From Rhodobacter sp. (lineage in GTDB: Bacteria > Pseudomonadota > Alphaproteobacteria > Rhodobacterales > Rhodobacteraceae): a DNA stretch of 5,178 nt. Under the pieces are notes generated by a model. The model saw only the letters and a list, made by a program, of their open reading frames with translations, did no database searches and was not told the DNA's origin. The stretch lies in contig DPZQ01000139.1 in assembly GCA_003536295.1 (NCBI GenBank), positions 1 to 5,178 on the forward strand. The letters run 5' to 3'. This document shows positions 1 through 4,873 of this stretch, one piece after another. The position numbers and the translations under genes were made by a program. The first letter of the stretch is position 1. Each line of letters begins with the position of its first letter.

Positions 1-434
1 GTTGGATCAAAGATCTTTCGGCGCCAGACACCTTGTCTATTTATAATATTTTCGGCCTGTTTCCGTGGGACTCGCCGATAGCAGGTACGACGATGGCAAC
101 AATCTTCATCGGCGTCTTGCCTATCTTGCTGGGCATTTCGATGTGGCTGCAACAAAAGCTAAACCCAGCACCCGCCGATCAAACCCAAGCAATGATCTTT
201 GCTTGGATGCCGTGGGTATTTATGTTCATGTTGGGAAGCTTCGCCAGCGGCTTGGTTGTCTACTGGATTACCAACAACACGATCACCTTCATGCAGCAAT
301 ATGTGATCATGCGCAGCCACGGCCATAAGCCAGCGATTTTCGATAATATCAAAAAAAGCTTCACTAAAAAAGCGGCCGAGGCAGTAGCGGCCAAGCGTCC
401 AGCCAATCAAGGCCGCGCTCCTAAAAGAAAATAA
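1..434 (+). CDS. yidC: YidC membrane protein insertase, C-terminal fragment (5' end outside window)
   Basis: YidC inserts and folds inner-membrane proteins, alone or with SecYEG. The visible frame begins before the window: the first full codon is at 3 (WIKDLSAPD) and 143 residues are present. The TTG at 33 lies in the middle of this conserved stretch and is not a start. The WIKDLSAPD...IFGLFPW region is typical of the periplasmic segment before the last helices. Two hydrophobic stretches follow, at about fragment residues 31-50 and 63-89, the second containing MPWVFMFMLGSFASGLVVYW, a characteristic YidC/Oxa1 signature. The tail from about residue 104 is strongly basic (many K/R/A), as expected for the cytoplasmic ribosome-facing C terminus of the Gram-negative protein. 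It ends with TAA at 432-434, 49 nt before engB on the same strand. Nothing appears broken; only the window edge truncates it. Confidence 0.95.
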   Translation, partial: WIKDLSAPDTLSIYNIFGLFPWDSPIAGTTMATIFIGVLPILLGISMWLQQKLNPAPADQTQAMIFAWMPWVFMFMLGSFASGLVVYWITNNTITFMQQYVIMRSHGHKPAIFDNIKKSFTKKAAEAVAAKRPANQGRAPKRK

Positions 435-440
435 GTGCCG

Positions 441-462
441 CGCCGGCTTACCAAAGCCGACG
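441..462 (+). terminator. Small hairpin between yidC and engB, possible weak terminator or processing site
   Basis: CGGCTT at 444-449 and AAGCCG at 454-459 form a perfect 6-bp stem with a 4-nt ACCA loop. Beyond a C/A mismatch (443/460) two further pairs are possible (442-461, 441-462). It starts 7-10 nt after the yidC stop codon. The following bases (TTGCGTTT) are only a poor U-tract, so efficient intrinsic termination is doubtful; partial attenuation or mRNA processing between the two genes is equally possible. The hairpin is seen in the sequence; its function is inferred. Confidence 0.35.
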
Positions 463-483
463 TTGCGTTTAGACAGGTATAAA

Positions 484-1134
484 ATGACGTTGCCTTTTCC
501 CCTTGCCCCTGAACAAGAACACGCCGTGCTGGAAGCGGGGCGTTTGTTGTTTGCCGGGCCCGTCGATTTTGTCAAAGGCGTTGTGGCCATGCCGGGCTTG
601 CCTCCGGCTGACCGTATGGAGTTTTGCTTTGCAGGGCGCTCAAACGTGGGCAAGTCCAGCTTGATCAATGCGCTAACGGGGCGCAAGTCACTTGCGCGCG
701 CGTCAAACACCCCAGGGCGTACGCAAGAAATCAACTATTTCGCCCTTGGCACAGCGCGCTATATGGTCGACCTTCCGGGTTATGGCTATGCCGAAGCGCC
801 TATGGCCATTGTCGCAAAATGGCAACGGCTTTTGAAATCCTATTTGGCCGGCCGCCAAACGTTGCGCCGCGCCTTTGTTTTAATTGACACGCGCCATGGC
901 GTGAAACCTGTTGATGACGAGATTATGACCCTTTTGGACAGATCAGCGGTCGCCTTCCAGGTCGTAATGACCAAGGCAGACAAGGTCAGCCAAGCAGTAC
1001 AAGAAGCCAATATTGATCAGGTGCGCGGCGCCCTGAGCAAACATCCAGCAGCCTATCCTGAGATGGTGGTTACCAGCTCAGAAAAGGGCGATGGGATCGA
1101 AACGCTGCGCGCTATTATTGCGGGTTTGCAATAG
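484..1134 (+). CDS. engB: Ribosome-biogenesis GTPase YihA/YsxC (EngB)
   Basis: EngB is a TrmE-Era-EngA-type small GTPase needed for late assembly of the large ribosomal subunit. All G motifs are present in the 216-residue product: G1 GRSNVGKSS at 51-59, G2 in NTPGRTQEINYF around 76-86 (Thr80), G3 DLPGYGYA at 96-103, G4 TKAD at 163-166 and G5 TSSEKGDG at 197-204. The length is normal for the family. An in-frame TTG at 463 would add seven residues (MRLDRYK), but the ATG at 484 is preferred because AGG at 475-477 sits 6 nt upstream and the following MTLPFPLAPE fits family N termini. It follows yidC on the same strand after 49 nt and may be co-transcribed with it. Its TAG at 1132-1134 is one base from the stop of the opposing dehydrogenase gene. 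Confidence 0.96.
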   Translation: MTLPFPLAPEQEHAVLEAGRLLFAGPVDFVKGVVAMPGLPPADRMEFCFAGRSNVGKSSLINALTGRKSLARASNTPGRTQEINYFALGTARYMVDLPGYGYAEAPMAIVAKWQRLLKSYLAGRQTLRRAFVLIDTRHGVKPVDDEIMTLLDRSAVAFQVVMTKADKVSQAVQEANIDQVRGALSKHPAAYPEMVVTSSEKGDGIETLRAIIAGLQ

Positions 1135-1135
1135 A

Positions 1136-1867
1136 TTAGACGTGCTGCGCGCCGTTGACCTCAATTTCTGTGCCTGAAATATAGCTCGATTGATCGGAAC
1201 ATAAAAACCAGATCACGTCAGCGACTTCGCGCGGGTTACCAAGCCTCCGTAGGGGCAGTTTCTTGACGATTTTTTCGGTTCCTGGCGATAAGATTTGCGT
1301 TTCAACCTCCCCTGGCGCGATAGCATTCACCCTTACCCCCAAAGGACCAAAATCATGTGCCATTTCTCTCGTCAAAGCCGCTAGCGCTGCTTTTGAGGTG
1401 GCATAGGCCGCCCCCGCAAACGGATGTACCCGCCGCCCAGCAATTGACGTCACGTTTACAACTGCTCCCTTTGTCGCCGCCAGCTCATGCATAAGGCCCC
1501 TCGCCAAAACCACAGAGGCAAAAAAATTCACATGGAACACCTGCCCCCAAGTGCGCAAATCAGTATCAAGCGTGCTGAGCCGCGCCCCCCCCTCACCCTT
1601 TGGTGAGATGCCCGCATTATTGACCAAAGCGTGCAAACGTCCACTTATCTTGCCCTTAATCGTTTCAATTGCGGCGATAGTTTTATTTGGATCACCCAAG
1701 TCCACCTGAATGTGATTTTCTTCGCCCCCAGGCCAGGGGCATCGCGCATCAAAAGGATGGCGCGAACAGGTTAACACCCGCCAGCCCTCGGCGGAAAACC
1801 GTTTGACAGTGGCGTGGCCAATGCCGCGACTGGCCCCAGTTAATAATAGTGTCTTTTGTTCACTCAT
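1136..1867 (-). CDS. Short-chain dehydrogenase/reductase (classical SDR), NADP-type, substrate unknown
   Basis: A 243-residue Rossmann oxidoreductase of classical SDR length. Visible motifs are TGASRGIG (10-17, dinucleotide binding), SRHP after the second beta strand (35-38, where Arg36 favours NADP(H)), VDLGD with Asp56, NNAG (83-86), Asn114, a catalytic Ser in VTSIAG (Ser141), YATSK with Tyr155 and Lys159, and IAPGEVET (183-190). The catalytic tetrad is therefore complete. FabG-like reductases are relatives, but the CPWPGG loop at 43-48 and the QHV C terminus suggest a separate alphaproteobacterial subfamily with no substrate I can name. The ATG start at 1867 is well supported: the minus strand carries AAGGTGG at 1877-1871, just upstream. 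It is divergent from argB, with a 143-nt shared upstream region, and convergent with engB, with one base between the stop codons. Confidence 0.9.
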   Translation of the reverse strand: MSEQKTLLLTGASRGIGHATVKRFSAEGWRVLTCSRHPFDARCPWPGGEENHIQVDLGDPNKTIAAIETIKGKISGRLHALVNNAGISPKGEGGARLSTLDTDLRTWGQVFHVNFFASVVLARGLMHELAATKGAVVNVTSIAGRRVHPFAGAAYATSKAALAALTREMAHDFGPLGVRVNAIAPGEVETQILSPGTEKIVKKLPLRRLGNPREVADVIWFLCSDQSSYISGTEIEVNGAQHV

Positions 1868-1947
1868 CTTCCACCTTTTGGATCAGGCCCCAAACGGACT
1901 ATGACCATGGTGCGACCCTATCCAAGCTAAACAAAATAGCAAGGGCT

Positions 1948-1964
1948 TGCCAAAGATCTTGGCA
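1948..1964. repeat. 17-bp inverted repeat, candidate operator
   Basis: TGCCAA (1948-1953) and TTGGCA (1959-1964) are perfect 6-bp inverted arms around AGATC (1954-1958). There is no U-tract, so it is not a terminator. Each arm reads TTGGCA in the outward direction, close to a -35 hexamer (TTGACA) on each strand. A dimeric regulator binding here could affect both argB and the dehydrogenase. The arms are short, so chance occurrence cannot be excluded. Confidence 0.4.
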
Positions 1965-1987
1965 CCAGCCTACAAAGACGATAACAG
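1959..1987 (+). promoter_or_regulatory. Candidate sigma-70-type promoter for the argB operon
   Basis: TTGGCA at 1959-1964 matches the -35 consensus at five of six bases. After 17 nt, TAACAG at 1982-1987 is a poor -10 (T, A and the fifth-position A match). The -35 coincides with the right arm of the inverted repeat, which would suit repressor control. The weak -10 keeps confidence low; an AT-rich alternative, TAATAT at 1993-1998, has no matching -35. Confidence 0.3.
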
Positions 1988-1999
1988 GTTCTTAATATT

Positions 2000-2003
2000 A
2001 GGA
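2000..2003 (+). promoter_or_regulatory. Ribosome-binding site deciding the argB start
   Basis: AGGA lies 7 nt before the ATG at 2011. The second in-frame ATG at 2032 has no purine-rich site at a suitable distance, so the upstream ATG is preferred. Confidence 0.65.
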
Positions 2004-2010
2004 CATTTCC

Positions 2011-2919
2011 ATGAAACGACAAACCGTAAATATGACTGATTCAGCAAATATAGCCAAAACGCTTTCTATCGCCCTACCCTATTTACAGCGCTATGCAGGG
2101 GCCGTTGTTGTTGTAAAGTTTGGTGGGAATGCCATGGGTGATGATGCGGCCATGGCGGAATTTGCTCGCGATATCGTGCTGATGCGCCAAGTGGGGGTCA
2201 ACCCCGTGATTGTGCACGGCGGTGGCCCGATGATTAATGACATGTTGGCCAAACTGAATATCGAAAGCAGTTTTATCCGCGGTAAACGTGTGACCGATAA
2301 AGCGACAGTTGAGGTAGTTGAAATGGTACTTTCGGGGCTGATCAACAAACGCATAGTTCAAGCCATTAATGATCAAGGCGGCCGTGCGGTGGGCATCTCA
2401 GGCAAGGATGATGACTTGATGGTCTGCGTCGCCGACGATCCCGAACTTGGCTTTGTGGGCCGCCCCGTTGAAATGAACGTGCAAATTTTGCGTGATCTTT
2501 ACACAGCAGGTATGATCCCAGTGGTGGCCCCAGTGGCCACAGGGATGGAAGCGAATGAGACCTTTAACGTGAATGGTGACACGGCAGCGGGCGCAATAGC
2601 TGGAGCGCTGAAGGCAGACCGGCTTTTGTTATTAACCGATGTATCGGGCGTAAAAAACCAAAGTGGTGATGTCGTGACCGAACTTAGCCCCCAATATGTG
2701 CGTGATCTGATTGCCCAAGGTGTGATTTCAGGTGGGATGATTCCAAAGGCCGAAACCGCACTTGCAGCGCTTGAAGAAGGGGTGCGGGCTGTTGTTATAT
2801 TGGACGGCAGAATTGCCAATGCCTGTTTGATGGAACTTTTCACCGATCACGGCGCGGGCTCTCTTATTCGCTCGACCGAACCGCGCGTCAAACCACGTAC
2901 AGCGCCAACCTCGGCTTAA
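2011..2919 (+). CDS. argB: Acetylglutamate kinase (N-acetyl-L-glutamate 5-phosphotransferase)
   Basis: ArgB phosphorylates N-acetylglutamate with ATP, the second step of cytoplasmic arginine/ornithine synthesis. The 302-residue product shows the amino-acid kinase fold landmarks: VVVKFGGNAM with Lys36, HGGGP at 69-73 (phosphate-binding glycines), GKRVTD at 91-96 with the substrate-binding Arg93, FNVNGDTAAG (185-194), LLLTDVSGV (206-214) and GGMIPKAETA with the catalytic-type Lys246. An N-terminal extension of about 25 residues (containing LPYLQRY) and a C-terminal HGAGSLI are consistent with hexameric, arginine-feedback-inhibited enzymes; that property is inferred. The last 15 residues are rich in Pro, Thr, Arg and Lys and are probably a flexible tail. 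The ATG at 2011 is chosen over 2032 because of the AGGA at 2000-2003. The next gene starts 3 nt after its TAA, so it probably leads a four-gene operon. Confidence 0.97.
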   Translation: MKRQTVNMTDSANIAKTLSIALPYLQRYAGAVVVVKFGGNAMGDDAAMAEFARDIVLMRQVGVNPVIVHGGGPMINDMLAKLNIESSFIRGKRVTDKATVEVVEMVLSGLINKRIVQAINDQGGRAVGISGKDDDLMVCVADDPELGFVGRPVEMNVQILRDLYTAGMIPVVAPVATGMEANETFNVNGDTAAGAIAGALKADRLLLLTDVSGVKNQSGDVVTELSPQYVRDLIAQGVISGGMIPKAETALAALEEGVRAVVILDGRIANACLMELFTDHGAGSLIRSTEPRVKPRTAPTSA

Positions 2920-2922
2920 GCG

Positions 2923-3717
2923 ATGGTTCATGAAACTCTGTGGCGTCTTGGTGTTTTTTTTGGGATTTTTAGCATTATAATGGCTCTGGAATGGGCCATT
3001 CCTCAGCGTGCAGACCGTCCCTTGCGTGGTGAACGCTGGTTCACCAACTTGTCGATCGTGTTCATCGACCAATTGGCCTTGCGGCTTTTAGCTTTCTTAA
3101 TGCCGCTTTTGGCTATTGGTGCAGCGCTTGATGCTGCACGTTTAGAAATTGGGTTTTTTAACCTCGTCACCCTGCCAATATGGCTTGAGGGGGTTCTAGC
3201 CATATTGATTTTCGACTTTGTAATTTGGGGACAACATTTGGTCAGCCACAAGGTCGGTTTCTGTTGGCGTTTTCACAAGGTACATCACTCCGATGCAGAC
3301 ATGGATGTCACAACTGCGCTGCGCTTTCATCCAATTGAGATAGCCGCCTCAATGGCGCTTAAAATTGGTCTGGTATATCTGTTCGGGCCTGCCGCTTCGG
3401 CTGTGTTAGTGTTCGAAGTTTTGCTAAGCGCAACGGCACTTTTTACGCATGCCAATATTCTCATTACACCAAAGCTTGACCGTATTTTGCGTAAAGTGAT
3501 TGTCACGCCCGACATGCACCGCATTCACCACGCTCCAAATCGCTTCGACCATGACAGCAACTATGGCTTTTTTTTGGTAATTTGGGACAGGCTTTTTTCA
3601 ACCTATCACGATCAAGCCCAAGACAAAGATTTGCTGGACGTGGGCCTAACTTGGCCCAAAGAAACAGCCGCAAAACTAGGTTTTGTGATGTGGCTCCCCT
3701 TTAGTCGACAAAAATGA
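2923..3717 (+). CDS. Sterol desaturase / fatty acid hydroxylase family membrane protein
   Basis: This 264-residue integral membrane protein carries the eight-histidine-type signature of the non-heme di-iron fatty acid hydroxylase superfamily: HxxxH at His105/His109, HxxHH at His118/121/122, single histidines at 136 and 176, and HxxHH at His199/202/203. Hydrophobic spans lie at about 4-24, 50-70, 84-103 and 141-175, placing the metal site on the cytoplasmic side. Such enzymes use O2 and electrons to hydroxylate or desaturate lipid-like substrates; the bacterial substrates are mostly unknown and no sterol pathway is implied. There is no good Shine-Dalgarno sequence before the ATG, which starts 3 nt after the argB stop, so translation is probably coupled. 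The gene ends by an ATGA overlap with the iron-sulfur protein gene. Two eight-T runs lie in the coding sequence (2954-2961 and 3568-3575) without disturbing the frame. Confidence 0.92.
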   Translation: MVHETLWRLGVFFGIFSIIMALEWAIPQRADRPLRGERWFTNLSIVFIDQLALRLLAFLMPLLAIGAALDAARLEIGFFNLVTLPIWLEGVLAILIFDFVIWGQHLVSHKVGFCWRFHKVHHSDADMDVTTALRFHPIEIAASMALKIGLVYLFGPAASAVLVFEVLLSATALFTHANILITPKLDRILRKVIVTPDMHRIHHAPNRFDHDSNYGFFLVIWDRLFSTYHDQAQDKDLLDVGLTWPKETAAKLGFVMWLPFSRQK

Positions 3718-4370
3718 TTGCCTCAGATCTTGAGGCGTTGGCCCAAACCCACGGCCTAAGCCTGCTAGGCGGTTTTCACACTGACGCTCGCGATATGTCG
3801 CATTTTCCGGAAAACACCCAAAGCCTTTTGTTGTTTGGCCCCATGTTGCAGCACTTTTGGCCAATATTCATCGAAAGCCCCGAATGGAACGACGGCGATC
3901 CCGACCCTATGGACCGCTGGTCTATTAGAAACATCTCCGCCATGGCGCAAAGCGTTGGGGGCCAGGCACTCTTTCCCTTTGGCGGTCCGCCGTTCCTGCC
4001 ATTTTACTCATGGGCATTGCAGTCTGGGCGAGCTTGGGAAAGCCCCGTTAAGCTTTTGGTGCATGACAGACAAGGGCTTTGGCTGTCATATCGCGGAGCC
4101 ATAGCGCTACCTTACCGCTATGATCTCCCCCCACCTACAAAAAGGCCCTGCGAAAGTTGCGCAGACAAGCCCTGCCTGAACGCGTGCCCTACACAAGCGC
4201 TGGTGCTAGGCCATTATGATGTGCCCGCTTGCAGAGCCTTTTTAAAAACAGATCTCGGGACGGGGTGCCTTTCACAAGGCTGCACTGTGCGTAGAGCTTG
4301 CTCTGTGACCTTAAGCTGTGCAAGGGTGGAAGGGCATTCCGCTTATCACATGGGGGTATTCAACCGATGA
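3714..4370 (+). CDS. Iron-sulfur (ferredoxin-like) protein with MMACHC/QueG-like N-terminal region
   Basis: The 218-residue product has nine cysteines, all in the C-terminal third. C146-x2-C149-x4-C154-x3-C158-Pro is a ferredoxin-type 4Fe-4S motif with a slightly lengthened second gap. C173, C185, C190 and C196 (with C202 near) could hold a second cluster, in the same order as in QueG. The N-terminal part has no membrane span or signal peptide. Its segments SLLLFGPMLQHFWPIF (37-52), DPDPMDRWS (62-70) and GLWLSYRGAIALPYRYDLPPP (within 121-141) resemble, in order, human MMACHC as I remember it; RG at 127-128 would match Arg161-Gly162 there. QueG has a comparable layout but is considerably longer. 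I therefore see a cytoplasmic redox protein, possibly corrinoid-binding, but no function is established. It starts at ATGA with the hydroxylase stop and ends at ATGA with the sixA start, so both junctions suggest translational coupling. No Shine-Dalgarno is evident. Confidence 0.82.
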   Translation: MIASDLEALAQTHGLSLLGGFHTDARDMSHFPENTQSLLLFGPMLQHFWPIFIESPEWNDGDPDPMDRWSIRNISAMAQSVGGQALFPFGGPPFLPFYSWALQSGRAWESPVKLLVHDRQGLWLSYRGAIALPYRYDLPPPTKRPCESCADKPCLNACPTQALVLGHYDVPACRAFLKTDLGTGCLSQGCTVRRACSVTLSCARVEGHSAYHMGVFNR

Positions 4371-4873
4371 CCAAGCGCCTTATCCTGACCCGCCACACGA
4401 AATCCAGCTGGGACGATCCAAATACACTTGATCACGACCGCCCGCTCAATACCCGCGGACAGACCGCAGCAACAGATTTGGGGTTGTGGCTTTTTTCGCG
4501 TGACTATGTGCCAAGCCAAGTCTTATGCTCAGACGCAGAACGCTCTTTAAAAACATGGGATCGCATAGCACCTGCCTTGCCCAAAACCACCCTGTTACAA
4601 ATTAAACCTGCACTTTATAACGCGGGACCCGATGTAATTATGGCCGTTTTGCGCCATGCGCAGACAGATGTGGTCATGGTGATCGCCCATAATCCTGGTA
4701 TTGCCGAATTTGCAAGTCGAATAGTGGCAAACACCCCACTGAATACAGCTTTCAACAACTATCCAACCGGAGCCACTTTGGTGTGCGATTTTGCAATAGA
4801 TGACTGGTCAGCGCTGGCTTACGGCGACGGCGTCACTATCGAGTTTGTTGTCCCGCGCGAGATAGGACTTTAA
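4367..4873 (+). CDS. SixA-type histidine phosphatase family protein
   Basis: A 168-residue member of the histidine phosphatase (phosphoglycerate-mutase-like) superfamily, of the size and layout of SixA, which dephosphorylates phosphohistidine proteins in E. coli. Visible catalytic elements are LTRHTKSSW with Arg9 and the phospho-accepting His10, DRPLNTRG (24-31), CSDAERSLKTW (54-64) with Arg59, and AHNPG with His108. The usual RHA/RHG reads RHT here. An earlier in-frame ATG at 4298 would add 23 residues with no family resemblance; the ATG at 4367 is chosen because MTKRLILTRH is the normal N terminus and it forms an ATGA overlap with the preceding stop. A G-rich stretch at 4352-4356 may help initiation. 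The physiological phosphoprotein or small-molecule substrate is unknown. Its TAA overlaps the opposing transporter gene's stop by four bases. Confidence 0.92.
   Translation: MTKRLILTRHTKSSWDDPNTLDHDRPLNTRGQTAATDLGLWLFSRDYVPSQVLCSDAERSLKTWDRIAPALPKTTLLQIKPALYNAGPDVIMAVLRHAQTDVVMVIAHNPGIAEFASRIVANTPLNTAFNNYPTGATLVCDFAIDDWSALAYGDGVTIEFVVPREIGL

Larger units (their letters stand above)
1868..2010. promoter_or_regulatory. Divergent intergenic region (SDR / argB) likely carrying both promoters
   Basis: This 143-nt stretch separates two divergently transcribed genes and is the only sizeable non-coding interval in the window. It contains the SDR ribosome-binding site at its left end, a 17-bp inverted repeat near the middle, and the argB leader and ribosome-binding site at its right end. 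I see no small ORF, RNA gene or riboswitch-like structure. Assignment as a two-way promoter region follows from gene orientation. Confidence 0.7.

Noticed and set aside
33..35. TTG as a start codon for a 133-residue protein
   Set aside because: It falls within the conserved YidC segment WIKDLSAPDTLSIYN, whose frame is open to the window edge.
159..734. 191-codon minus-strand open frame crossing yidC, the gap and engB
   Set aside because: It lies antisense to two clearly conserved genes, has no recognisable motif and its composition follows the opposite strand.
2083..3072. Several 87-114 codon minus-strand open frames under argB and the hydroxylase gene
   Set aside because: All are shadows of well-supported plus-strand genes with no family features or ribosome-binding sites.
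4298..4366. Upstream in-frame extension of the sixA-like gene
   Set aside because: The extra 23 residues have no family resemblance, and the ATG at 4367 gives the normal N terminus and an ATGA junction.
4394..4402. RHT instead of RHA/RHG in the histidine phosphatase as a sign of inactivation
   Set aside because: Arg9, His10, Arg59 and His108 are all present; the third position is variable in the superfamily and Thr is small.
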